Source: Pseudomonadales bacterium
GTDB taxonomy: Bacteria > Pseudomonadota > Gammaproteobacteria > Pseudomonadales > Azotimanducaceae
Direction of reading: 5' to 3'
NCBI GenBank assembly: GCA_024234635.1
Contig: JACKNX010000012.1
Location: 62,001-126,000, forward strand
DNA length: 64,000 bases
Positions within the stretch are counted from its first letter, which is position 1. Each line of letters starts with the position of its first letter. The notes under the pieces are model-generated. The model searched no databases and was not told the origin of the DNA. It saw only the letters and a program-made list of their open reading frames with translations. Made by a program: the position numbers and the translations under genes. Below are positions 27,544-35,902 of the stretch, piece by piece.

Positions 27544-29286
27544 TCAGGCATCGGATTGCACCAGCAGCTCACCCGGTCTGGCGCCCGTGCACTCCAGCCC
27601 CTCGAACGTGACGACGCCGTTCACCAGCGTGTAGTTCAGACCTTCCGCCCGTTGCACGAGACGCCATTCGCCCGCTGGCAGATCACGCGCCTTTTCCAGC
27701 GTGTCCCATGACGGCGTACGCCGGATCGTGTCCGGGTTGTAGATCACGAGATCGGCCGGCGCGCCTTCGCGGATCATGCCGCGGTCACCCAGACCACACA
27801 TGTGCGCCGGCAGACGGCTGAGCCCGTAGTGCGCGCGTTCTGCACTCAGCAGACCTTCTTCGCGCACCAGCCATTCGAGCAGGTCGGTGGGATAGGCGCC
27901 CTGTACCGAAAAATGTGTGTGCGCGCCGCCATCGGAGATGCCGGGGACGACATAGGGGTTGTTGAGCACCTCCATCGTCGTTTCCGCGGAGGTGTCGTAG
28001 GCATTACCCCGAAACTCCGCCCTGAAGTCCGACGCCAGCGCCACGTCCAGGATCACGTCCACGATGTGCCGTCCTTCGCTTGCCGCGATTTCCGACACCT
28101 GGCGACCCAGGTACCTGTCGAGTTCAGCGTAGCCCGCCGTGTCGTTGACAAAGAGATTGGCCGGCTTGCCGCTGGTGCCCACACCGCCCACCGTACCGGT
28201 ATCCATTTCACGGCGGAGCTGAGCGCGCATGGTTTCGTCACGCATCAGCGCCGCGCGGGCTTCGAACGATCCGTTCATGACCTTGTTCCAGCCCGGCTGG
28301 CCGTCCCACAGGCTCCAGTCCTGGAAGGTGAGCACCGTGGGCGACCGCACGGTGAAGCCCATACCGAACACCTGCAGCCCTTCTTCGTGCGCGGCGTTCA
28401 GCCAGTCGAGAAACTGCCGATGGCCATTGCGCACGCGGGGGGTATCACTCGCCAGCAGGATGTTGCGTACGATCGGCCGTCCGCTGGCCCGCGCCAGGGC
28501 GGTCATGAAGGCTTCCACGCTGTCGTGATCCGATGGCGCGGCGTCGAACATTTCGATGAAACCACGGCCGTACTCACCCAGCCAGCGCCCGAACTCGATG
28601 ATCTCCCGATCCGGCAGCAGGTCGGTAATCATCGGTGTGCCGTCGTAGTCGGGTTGCACCGACGGCACGCCGCAGCGCTGATAGGAAAATCCGCAACAGC
28701 CGTGGTCCAAGGCCTCGAACATGAGCGCCTTCATGCACTGCATTTCCTCTTCCGTGGGGCGTCTTGTCTTGGCCTCGTCGATTCCGCCCATGACGTACGC
28801 ATACAGGGGGTTCAGCGGCACCAGCATGGTGGCGTTCACGCCCTTGGGCAGTTGCCGGATGTGCGCCAGCCACTCGGGCAGCGTCTCCCAGCCGTACCGG
28901 TCCCACTGCATGCCTTCGCGCATGGTCTCGAAACCGATGGCTTCATTGCGGGTCATCATGCGCATGGCGCGTTCGCGCAGCGCCGGCGGCACCGGCGCGA
29001 AACCGAATCCGCAGTTGCCGAGCACAACTGACGTCACGCCGTGCCAGCCGGAAATGGTGCAGTACGGATCCCACAGGATCTGCGCGTCGTAGTGCGTGTG
29101 GATGTCGATGTAACCCGGCGCCACGATATTGCCGCCGGCGTCGATGACCCTGTCAGCGGTGGCGCCACGCCGGGTGCCGATGCGGGCGACTCTGCCATCC
29201 TTCAGGCCGATGTCGGCGCGATAGCGCGGGATCATCGTGCCATCGATAACCGTACCGCCGCGGATCAGGATGTCGTAGTGACTCAT
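27544..29286 (-). CDS. D-aminoacylase / N-acyl-D-amino-acid deacylase family amidohydrolase
   Basis: 580-residue metal-dependent hydrolase. The strand-1 metal motif is PGYIDIHTHYDAQILWDP; later features are GNCGFGFAP, the VVPGISDGGAHTHF metal-binding aspartate region and the C-terminal beta-sandwich return PADLVIYNPDTI...TLVNGVVTFEG. The carboxylated Lys or Cys position was not resolved. ATG 29286 has GGAGGG upstream; the frame to 29412 is longer but unsupported. It lies 78 bases before the Rieske gene on the same strand, suggesting a joint pathway whose substrate I cannot name. Confidence 0.85.
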   Translation of the reverse strand: MSHYDILIRGGTVIDGTMIPRYRADIGLKDGRVARIGTRRGATADRVIDAGGNIVAPGYIDIHTHYDAQILWDPYCTISGWHGVTSVVLGNCGFGFAPVPPALRERAMRMMTRNEAIGFETMREGMQWDRYGWETLPEWLAHIRQLPKGVNATMLVPLNPLYAYVMGGIDEAKTRRPTEEEMQCMKALMFEALDHGCCGFSYQRCGVPSVQPDYDGTPMITDLLPDREIIEFGRWLGEYGRGFIEMFDAAPSDHDSVEAFMTALARASGRPIVRNILLASDTPRVRNGHRQFLDWLNAAHEEGLQVFGMGFTVRSPTVLTFQDWSLWDGQPGWNKVMNGSFEARAALMRDETMRAQLRREMDTGTVGGVGTSGKPANLFVNDTAGYAELDRYLGRQVSEIAASEGRHIVDVILDVALASDFRAEFRGNAYDTSAETTMEVLNNPYVVPGISDGGAHTHFSVQGAYPTDLLEWLVREEGLLSAERAHYGLSRLPAHMCGLGDRGMIREGAPADLVIYNPDTIRRTPSWDTLEKARDLPAGEWRLVQRAEGLNYTLVNGVVTFEGLECTGARPGELLVQSDA

Positions 29287-29587
29287 GGAATTACCGCCCT
29301 CCCCTGCATTGGCTGTGTATTCCCTGCTGTGCCGTCGTGCAGGGCTACCGGCCGGTTCACCTGGCATCCGCCGGCACCGCCGCTGGAGGCGCAGGAATAC
29401 GACGGCAAGCATGCCTCAAGCAGGCGGCAAATGGCACCGTCCAGGGAGCCCGGCTCCACGCAGCAGCATTGCCTGCCGTACCCACCGCTTCCGACGCCGG
29501 GCTGACCAGGCACTGCAACGACCGGCTGCCATGGAATGCCAACTCGTCGGGGGCTATCGTGCACGCATTCAAGAAACGGGAACTCTC

Positions 29588-29992
29588 ATGGAGACGTCGC
29601 TCATCGAACAGGCAGGCAGCCGGCTGGCCACCCTGGGCCGGGTTTTGCTCGGGCTGTATTTCATCGTACCGGGCGTATCCAAGATCGTCGGATTTGCGCA
29701 GACGAGCGCCTACATGGCCGATCACCACGTTCCTTTCGTACCCGTGCTTCTGGTCCTGACCATCGTGCTGCAGGTGGGGGGCGGACTGTCGCTGGCGGCC
29801 AACTACCGGACACGTCTGGTGGCGTTTCTGCTGGCCGGGTTGACGCTGATAATCAGTCTCTTCATGCACAATTTCTGGAGTTACCCCGATGGTCTGGAGC
29901 GGGCGCATGAAACCCAGAACTTCGTGAAGAACCTCGCCATCATGGCAGGTCTGCTCCTCCTGGTTGCCCCTCAGAACCGGTCACCGGGCTGA
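29588..29992 (+). CDS. DoxX family membrane protein
   Basis: 134 residues with four membrane spans (about 16-34, 48-68, 75-95 and 112-128). GRVLLGLYFIVPGVSKI at the front is the DoxX signature. DoxX proteins are linked to thiosulfate:quinone oxidation in archaea and to redox or envelope stress in bacteria; the role here is open. It is divergent from the amidohydrolase, 301 bases away; that gap holds no convincing gene. Confidence 0.85.
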   Translation: METSLIEQAGSRLATLGRVLLGLYFIVPGVSKIVGFAQTSAYMADHHVPFVPVLLVLTIVLQVGGGLSLAANYRTRLVAFLLAGLTLIISLFMHNFWSYPDGLERAHETQNFVKNLAIMAGLLLLVAPQNRSPG

Positions 29993-30604
29993 GCCGGGGC
30001 GCGCAGCGCCGGCAGAGGATCGACGCCGCCCACCGGGCCTCGGGAAACGCGGTGGGCGCCATTGACCAGGAAGGACTGGTGTTGCCCGCCCGTGTACTGC
30101 CACTGGCGCCTGTTCCAGCGCCCCCAGAACTACCCGGCGGCTCACCGGGCGCCGACCGTTGCGGGGGCGCAATCGGGAACGTCGACGTCGCCGCAACAGG
30201 CACTTGCAAAACACCTGGCGGAAGGACACAACATCGGAGAGGGGCGCCATGCGGCCAAGCACACAAGCGTGTACGCGCGTTGCGATACCGGCTTCGGGCT
30301 GAGCCGCCGGTAGCACCGACCATTCCGGGAAGAAAATACTGGCCCGGACAGGACGACAAAATTTCCGTTCCCTGACGTCTTTCAGCAGCCGCCGGTTTCG
30401 CCGACTCGCGCCAGATGCAGCATGTTCGGCTGCATTCGCAGGTCAGCCGTCTCCAGCGGGCAGACCAGCCAACCTCTTTCGCAGCCTCTCATGGAACGAC
30501 GTTCCATGCGCGACAGCGCTGGTAATCGCAACGTGGTCAGCTGCCAACGTTCGGGATATTGTTTTCCGGCTGCACCGGGCACACGCGCGAAGAACGCCTG
30601 CCGG
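29993..30604. other. Long intergenic gap holding repeat copy 3
   Basis: 612 bases between the DoxX gene and the recJ stop. Bases 30360-30543 (minus) are repeat copy 3. The rest, 29993-30359, contains several GC-rich inverted repeats (for example GGCGCC boxes near 30055 and 30113) and no frame with a protein signature. Confidence 0.45.
30360..30543 (-). ncRNA. Structured repeat family, copy 3
   Basis: Minus-strand copy starting 61 bases after the recJ stop. Its 5' box (30501-30539) differs from copies 1 and 2 at only two of 39 bases. Hairpins: CATGGAAC/GTTCCATG (30501-30508/30490-30497, eight pairs, the strongest of the three); GGTC-GCC/GGC-GACC (30459-30466/30441-30448); GCTG/CGGC (30418-30421/30400-30403) with loop CATCTGGCGCGAGT; CTGA/TCAG (30382-30385/30372-30375). 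The box GAATGCAGCCGAACATG stands before hairpin 3. Confidence 0.6.
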
Positions 30605-32338
30605 TCAGGACAAGGGTGTCAGATGTTCCACCTGCAACTGCAGCGTCGGCACGTCGCCCCAGTCGTTGCGCTCCAGCCGGTACGCCATGCGCACCTGCCG
30701 GCTGCCATTTGCCAGCGGCGGCTGGCGAAAAGCAATGGCATCCAGCAGCCGGCGGCGATCGCCACCACCCAAAGGGATCGCCAGCGTGAGCTTCAGATGC
30801 GCCTCACCCACCACCCGCTGGCTCACCACGTCAAAGGTCCCTTCGAAAAGCGGCGCGGGAAATCCCTGTCCCCATGGTCCGCCTTCGGCGAGTTGTTCCG
30901 CCAGCGTCAAGGACAGTTCGTCCGCCGTCAGTTCGCCATCGGTGTGCAGCACATGCGCACGCAGATCCTCCGGCAGGCGCTCGCGCACCTTGCGATCGAA
31001 GGCGCTGGCGAACTGTTTGAAGTGCACCCGCTTCAGCGACAGACCGGCCGCCATGGCGTGGCCGCCAAAACGGGGCAGCAGGCCGGGATGGGTGGTGGCG
31101 ATTTCGTCGAGCATGTCCCGCATGTGCAGGCCTTCGATTGAGCGTGCCGAGCCCTTCAGCTCGTCCGGTGCGGAATTCCCCGCCTCGGCAAAGGCGATCA
31201 CCGGCCGATGCAGTCGATCCTTCAGACGGCCGGCAACGATGCCCACTACACCCTGGTGCCAGGTGGGGTCATACACGCACACGCCATCACGCTGGATACC
31301 GGCCGCGAGCTGATCCGCGACGATTAGCTCCGCATCCGCCACCATCACCTGCTCGAGTTCGCGGCGGGCGACGTTCAGCTGATCCAGCGCCACGGCCAGG
31401 TGCCGCGCCTCGGCATCGTCGGTCGCCAGCAGACAGCGGATACCGATGGTCATGTCGTCCAGGCGCCCCGCCGCGTTCAGGCGTGGCCCGAGCGCAAATC
31501 CCAGATCCGCCGCGGTAAGGCGCGCGCGATCGCGCTTTGCCACCTCGATCAGCGCCCGCACCCCGGGACGACACCGGCTGGCCCGCATGCGTGCAAGACC
31601 TTGTCGCACCAGTATCCGGTTGTTGTGATCCAGCGGCACCACGTCTGCGACGGTGCCCAGTGCCACAAGATCCAGGGCGTCAGCCATGTTGGGCGGCGTG
31701 ATACCCCGCCGCGCAAACCAGCCGCTCTCCGTGAGCCGGGCCCGCAGGCGCGACAGCACGTAGAAGATCACCCCCACGCCCGCGAGAGCGCGACTTGGAA
31801 AGGTGGATTCGGGCAGCACCGGATTGACCACGGCACAGGCGTCGGGCCGTTCCGCGCCGGGCAGGTGGTGGTCCGTAATGATGACATCGATGCCCAGTTC
31901 CCGTGCACGCGCAACGCCGTCGATACTGGCGATACCGTTGTCCACGGTGACAAGCAGCCTGGGCTGAACACTGGCGGCGAAGTCAACGATGCCCGGCGAG
32001 AGGCCATAGCCGAACGCAAAGCGATTGGGCACCACGTAGTCCACGTCCGCCACGCCAAACGCCCGCAAGGTGGAGACACCCAGCGCCACGGCAGTGGCGC
32101 CGTCCGCGTCGTAGTCGCCCACGAACAGAATTTTTTCGCCATTCTCCAGCGCCACCTGCAACCGTCCGACGGCGCGGTCGAGATCCGGCAGGCCGTCGGG
32201 AGGCGCCAGGCGTGCGAGGTCGAGACGCAACTGCTCGGGACTGTCCACCTGGCGGGCGGCGTAGACGCGGGAGAGAACCGGGTGCATGCCCGGCAGGGTA
32301 TGGGGAACGGGCCGGGGCGCGTACCGCGTCTCAGCCAT
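30605..32338 (-). CDS. recJ: Single-stranded-DNA-specific exonuclease RecJ
   Basis: 5'-3' exonuclease in recombination and mismatch repair; 577 residues. DHH-family motifs are VGDYDADGATA, VTVDNGI, TDHHLPG and the DHHA1 part with GGHAMAAGLSL; the linker helix AGRLDDMTIGIRCLL is conserved. ATG 32338 lies 8 bases inside the 3' end of hom, implying coupling; the open frame to a TTG at 32374 is less likely. In E. coli recJ directly follows dsbC, here hom is between. Confidence 0.96.
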   Translation of the reverse strand: MAETRYAPRPVPHTLPGMHPVLSRVYAARQVDSPEQLRLDLARLAPPDGLPDLDRAVGRLQVALENGEKILFVGDYDADGATAVALGVSTLRAFGVADVDYVVPNRFAFGYGLSPGIVDFAASVQPRLLVTVDNGIASIDGVARARELGIDVIITDHHLPGAERPDACAVVNPVLPESTFPSRALAGVGVIFYVLSRLRARLTESGWFARRGITPPNMADALDLVALGTVADVVPLDHNNRILVRQGLARMRASRCRPGVRALIEVAKRDRARLTAADLGFALGPRLNAAGRLDDMTIGIRCLLATDDAEARHLAVALDQLNVARRELEQVMVADAELIVADQLAAGIQRDGVCVYDPTWHQGVVGIVAGRLKDRLHRPVIAFAEAGNSAPDELKGSARSIEGLHMRDMLDEIATTHPGLLPRFGGHAMAAGLSLKRVHFKQFASAFDRKVRERLPEDLRAHVLHTDGELTADELSLTLAEQLAEGGPWGQGFPAPLFEGTFDVVSQRVVGEAHLKLTLAIPLGGGDRRRLLDAIAFRQPPLANGSRQVRMAYRLERNDWGDVPTLQLQVEHLTPLS

Positions 32339-33608
32339 CGAGATGTTCGACGCGGATGCGTCGGATCGGCCCAACCACTGCCGGCAACGCCGCCAACGCG
32401 TCGAGCGCCCTGTTCATCTCACCTTCCGGTACCGGTTGTGTAAGGACGACAATTGGCACTTTGCGATCGGCGATGGCGCGTTCGCGCTGTATCGCCCCTT
32501 CGATGCTGATGCCATGCTCGCTGAGGATGGTGGCGATACGTGCAAACACGCCCGGTTGATCGATCGCCGGGATACGCAGGTACGCCGCGGTGACAACGTC
32601 CGTCATTGCCACGCGCGCAGGGACGGTTGCCGCCGGGGTATACGCAACGGGACGTTCACCGCGGGCGATGCTCACCAGATCCGCGAGCACGGCGCTCGCC
32701 GTCGCGCGGCCACCGGCACCCGGGCCATGCAGCAGGACACTGCCCGTGGCGTTACCGTGGAGTTCCACGGCATTCATCACGCCGCTGGCGCTGGCCAGCA
32801 TGTTGTCCAGCGGTACGAGCGTCGGATGCACGCGCGTTTCGATACCCGCTGGTGTGCGGCGAGCGATGCCGAGCTGTTTGATGCAGTAACCGAGCTCGCG
32901 GGCGTACGCGATGTCTTCCGGCGTTACTTCGGTGATTCCTTCCGTGTACACCGCATCACGCGAAAACGGTACACCGAAGGCCAGCGCCGCCAGAATCGCC
33001 AGCTTGTGCGCGGCATCCACGCCGCCGACGTCGAAATGCGGATCCGCCTCCGCATAACCCAGTTCCTGCGCCTGGGCCAGCGCCGCATCAAACCGTTCGC
33101 CACGCGAACTCATGCCGGTGAGAATAAAATTGCAGGTGCCATTGATGATGCCGACCACCCGATCGATATCGTTGGCCACCAGTGACCGTGTCAGCGCGGC
33201 TATCACGGGAATGCCACCGGCAACGGAGGCTTCGATGCCCATCGCCACTTCCCCCCGGGCGGCCAGTTCGAACAGCCTGTCGCCATGGGCCGCGAGTATC
33301 GCCTTGTTGGCGGTCACCACGGGCTTCCCCGCATCGAGCGCGCTCTCCACCAGCGACAGCGCCGCATCTTCGCCGCCCATCAGTTCGACCACCACGTCGA
33401 CGTCATTCCGCTTGACAAGCGAACCAACGTCGGTGGTGAAGTCCGCGCCCAGCAGATCGACATCCTTTGCCCGACGACTGGCCACCACGGCGACCGCGAT
33501 GGGGCGTCCCGCCCGGGCGGCAATGAGTGCGCCATTTTCCCTGAGCAGGGCGAGCACGCCCTGCGCCACGTTGCCGAGCCCGGCAACGCCTATCGAGAGT
33601 GGTCTCAT
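32331..33608 (-). CDS. hom: Homoserine dehydrogenase
   Basis: NAD(P)-dependent reduction of aspartate semialdehyde to homoserine (threonine and methionine synthesis); 425 residues. N-terminal cofactor motif GVAGLGNVAQG, the family segment GIINGTCNFILTGM, catalytic lysine region EADPHFDVGGVDAAHKLAILAALAFG, and a C-terminal ACT domain (ARIATILSEHGISIEG) for feedback by threonine. It starts 4 bases after dsbC. thrC, which often follows, is absent. Confidence 0.96.
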   Translation of the reverse strand: MRPLSIGVAGLGNVAQGVLALLRENGALIAARAGRPIAVAVVASRRAKDVDLLGADFTTDVGSLVKRNDVDVVVELMGGEDAALSLVESALDAGKPVVTANKAILAAHGDRLFELAARGEVAMGIEASVAGGIPVIAALTRSLVANDIDRVVGIINGTCNFILTGMSSRGERFDAALAQAQELGYAEADPHFDVGGVDAAHKLAILAALAFGVPFSRDAVYTEGITEVTPEDIAYARELGYCIKQLGIARRTPAGIETRVHPTLVPLDNMLASASGVMNAVELHGNATGSVLLHGPGAGGRATASAVLADLVSIARGERPVAYTPAATVPARVAMTDVVTAAYLRIPAIDQPGVFARIATILSEHGISIEGAIQRERAIADRKVPIVVLTQPVPEGEMNRALDALAALPAVVGPIRRIRVEHLDG

Positions 33609-33612
33609 GGCG

Positions 33613-34347
33613 TCAGTTCAGACCAATGGCCAACGCAAGCTGTTTCGGCGGCATGTAGCCGGGCAGCAGCTGCCCGTCCTCCGTAAGAATTGCCGGCGTA
33701 CCACTGATGCCCAGCTCCTGGCCGAGACGATACTCGTCAGCCACGGGATTGGTACAGGTGCGCACCGGCACGTTGCCACCCGCTTTCAGCGTGGTCAGCG
33801 CCTCCTGCGGATTGTCCGCGCACCAGGCGGAGACGATGCGGTTGTACGACTCGCTGTTGATACCGGAGCGGGGATAGGCGAGGTAACGCACCTCGATGCC
33901 CAGATCGTTGATGGCCGCGATCTCGCTGTGCAGTTTGCGGCAGTACGTGCAGTCGACGTCCGTAAACACATAGATGGATTTGCGCACGCCATTCTTCGGC
34001 GTGAACACGAGTGCATCCTTCACCGGCACTTTCGCCAGCAGTGCCGCGCGCTTGGTTGCCCGCTCGCTGTCAGTGACGTTCACCAGCGACGTGCCCAGCT
34101 GATACAGGTCGCCGGCGAACAGGAAGCGCGCATCGGCGGAGCCGTAAAGGAACGTACCGCCCTGCAGCTCGATCGCATAGAAGCCCTGTACCGGAGACGG
34201 GTTGACGGCCGTGATGGGAAGGTCCGGACGCAGGGCCCGCAGCTTCTGCATCAGGTTGGCCGATCCATCGTCTTCCGCAAAGGCGCCCGCGGACAGCACC
34301 AGCAGGCAAAGCCCTGTGAGCCCGCCAATCAACTTGCCTTTCTTCAT
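33613..34347 (-). CDS. dsbC: Thiol:disulfide interchange protein DsbC
   Basis: Periplasmic disulfide isomerase; 244 residues. Signal peptide 1-24 (ends GAFA), N-terminal dimerisation domain, then a thioredoxin fold with the active site CTYC in FTDVDCTYCRKLH and the cis-proline loop in GISGTPAIL. A second cysteine pair (WC and TC, about 184-206) matches the structural disulfide of E. coli DsbC. It follows xerD after 49 bases. Confidence 0.95.
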   Translation of the reverse strand: MKKGKLIGGLTGLCLLVLSAGAFAEDDGSANLMQKLRALRPDLPITAVNPSPVQGFYAIELQGGTFLYGSADARFLFAGDLYQLGTSLVNVTDSERATKRAALLAKVPVKDALVFTPKNGVRKSIYVFTDVDCTYCRKLHSEIAAINDLGIEVRYLAYPRSGINSESYNRIVSAWCADNPQEALTTLKAGGNVPVRTCTNPVADEYRLGQELGISGTPAILTEDGQLLPGYMPPKQLALAIGLN

Positions 34348-34396
34348 ACCTGTATTCCCGTTTGCTGCCAGTCTGGTTACCGCGCGGCAGTATGCC

Positions 34397-35275
34397 TCAA
34401 CCGCGCGGATGGTGTTGTGCGTGCAGCGTCTTCAAACGCGACTGTGCCACATGAGTGTAGATCTGCGTCGTGGAAAGGTCCGAATGGCCAAGCATCATCT
34501 GCACGGCCCTCAGGTCCGCGCCGTTATCCAGCAGATGCGTAGCAAAGGCGTGGCGCAGCGTGTGCGGCGAGATTGTCGTGCGGATTCCCGCCTGCGCCGC
34601 GTACCGCTTGATCGCATACCAGAAATTCTGGCGGCTCATCGCCTCGCCACGATTGCTGACGAACAGCGCCGCTGTCCTGCCTTCGCGCGCCAGTGACGGT
34701 CGCGCCTCCTGCAGGTACCGACCGATCCAGCCGAGCGCCACCTCGCCTACCGGCACCAGCCGCTCCTTGTCGCCCTTGCCCATTACGCGCACCACCCCCT
34801 GCCGTTGATTGACGCAAACCAGCGGCAGACCAACGAGTTCACTCACTCGGAGTCCGGTGGCGTACAGAAGTTCCAGCATGGCGCGATCCCGCAGTCCCGT
34901 GGCGGTATCCAGGCCAGGCGCGGCAAGCAGCGCTTCCACGTCCCGGCCGCTCAACACCCCTGGCAGCGCCCGGCCCAGTTTTGGTGCAGCCAGGCCCAGG
35001 CTGGGATCGTTCTTGAGCCGGCCCTTGCGAACTGCGTGACGATAGAAGCCGCGCAGACACGACAGCCAGCGGGCGGACGAGCGAGCCTTCAGCCCGTCGG
35101 CGTAGCGACCCGCCAGGCACTGCGACAGGTCTGCCGTGGAGACCGCGTACAGATCACGCCCGTCGAGGCGCTGCCGCGCATCCAGCAGATCGCGCCGGTA
35201 GGCCGCCAGCGTGTTGTCGGACAATCCGCGCTCGAGCCACAGCTCGTGCAGATACTGTTCTATGACGTCGGACAG
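34397..35275 (-). CDS. xerD: Site-specific tyrosine recombinase XerD
   Basis: Resolves chromosome dimers at dif with XerC. Catalytic residues are all visible: Arg in ATGLRVSELVGL, Lys in MGKGDKERLVPV, His-x-x-Arg in SPHTLRHAFATHLL, His in LGHSDLS and the nucleophile Tyr in TTQIYTHV. The first standard start codon in frame is TTG 35224, which would cut off a conserved helix. The upstream codons read SDVIEQYLHELWLERGLSDN, just as other XerD proteins do. The best start is CTG 35275 with GGAG about 10 bases before it (292 residues). The start codon is uncertain. Confidence 0.9.
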   Translation of the reverse strand: MSDVIEQYLHELWLERGLSDNTLAAYRRDLLDARQRLDGRDLYAVSTADLSQCLAGRYADGLKARSSARWLSCLRGFYRHAVRKGRLKNDPSLGLAAPKLGRALPGVLSGRDVEALLAAPGLDTATGLRDRAMLELLYATGLRVSELVGLPLVCVNQRQGVVRVMGKGDKERLVPVGEVALGWIGRYLQEARPSLAREGRTAALFVSNRGEAMSRQNFWYAIKRYAAQAGIRTTISPHTLRHAFATHLLDNGADLRAVQMMLGHSDLSTTQIYTHVAQSRLKTLHAQHHPRG

Positions 35276-35422
35276 GGTGACGCACTCCGGTGCAAGATGA
35301 CGGGGAACGTGACTCGCAATGAGACGCCAAATGGTGCCTGAAAACGGTCCTGGTTGCGCGACAGGACAAACCCGGAGCGTAACCTTTTGAAAATAATGGG
35401 ATTACGAGGGACGCCGATTTTC

Positions 35423-35438
35423 TGGCACGAATACTGCT
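35423..35438 (+). promoter_or_regulatory. Sigma-54-type -24/-12 motif
   Basis: TGGCACGAATACTGCT matches the consensus TGGCACG-N4-TTGCW at all fixed positions except one (CTGC for TTGC), with the correct spacing of GG and GC. It points into the gene-free region and repeat copy 2. No enhancer site was identified and rpoN is not in the window. Confidence 0.5.
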
Positions 35439-35528
35439 TTAGTTCAGGCAACTTGGACCGACAGCGACCCCCCTCACTGCCGGGACCAGGTTTGGCCTGA
35501 CGTCGATCTCTCCCCGACCGATGGCGCT

Positions 35529-35579
35529 GCCAGCCTGCCGGGTCTCCCCTCTCTCCCCAGACTCCCCCGGCAGGCTGGC
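35529..35579. repeat. 14-bp perfect inverted repeat
   Basis: GCCAGCCTGCCGGG (35529-35542) pairs exactly with CCCGGCAGGCTGGC (35566-35579), with a pyrimidine-rich 23-base spacer on the plus strand. No T-run on either side. It could be an operator, a transcript-end hairpin or a processing signal. Confidence 0.6.
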
Positions 35580-35684
35580 TCCCCCAGCCCGTCAGGCGGT
35601 CGCTTGCCAGCAACTGCACCGCAATTCCATCCCGGGTGACTTCACGACGCTCAACGCAGGGATATTTCCGCGAGGTTGTCCTGA

Positions 35685-35868
35685 CAGGTGGCCACGTTGC
35701 GATTGCCAGCGCTGTCGCGCATGGAACTCATGAGAAGTTATTGAACTGGGGGAGCGGGTCGGCCAGCCAGGAATGGCCGGCCCGTAAATGCAGCGAAAAA
35801 ACACCGTATCTGGCGCGAGGCGGAAACGCGGGGGACAGCCCAAAGCGTCTGGAAGGGACTGTTCCAGC
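35685..35868 (+). ncRNA. Structured repeat family, copy 2
   Basis: Bases 35689-35728 are identical to 18691-18730 of copy 1. Hairpins: CATG/CATG (35720-35723/35729-35732); ten pairs 35756-35765/35774-35783 (GGGTCGGCCA/TGGCCGGCCC, one G-U); CCG/CGG (35804-35806/35821-35823) around TATCTGGCGCGAGG; CTGGAA/TTCCAG (35849-35854/35862-35867). AAATGCAGCGAAAAA is at 35786-35800. Unlike copies 1 and 3 it does not follow a gene on its own strand. Confidence 0.6.
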
Positions 35869-35902
35869 AGCCTGTCGAGGCTCCCCCGCAGGGGGGCGCG
35901 AT

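Larger units (their letters stand above)
35276..35902. other. Long intergenic gap with sigma-54 motif, palindrome and repeat copy 2
   Basis: 627 bases between xerD and rplS. Contents in order: the xerD leader, a sigma-54-like promoter on the plus strand (35423-35438), a 14-bp inverted repeat (35529-35579) and repeat copy 2 (35685-35868). No frame on either strand has a protein signature, so the plus-strand promoter, if real, would drive a non-coding transcript. Confidence 0.5.

Noticed and set aside
29940..30359. 139-codon minus-strand frame downstream of DoxX
   Set aside because: No domain, no ribosome site, and a Pro/Ala/Arg-rich makeup typical of chance frames.
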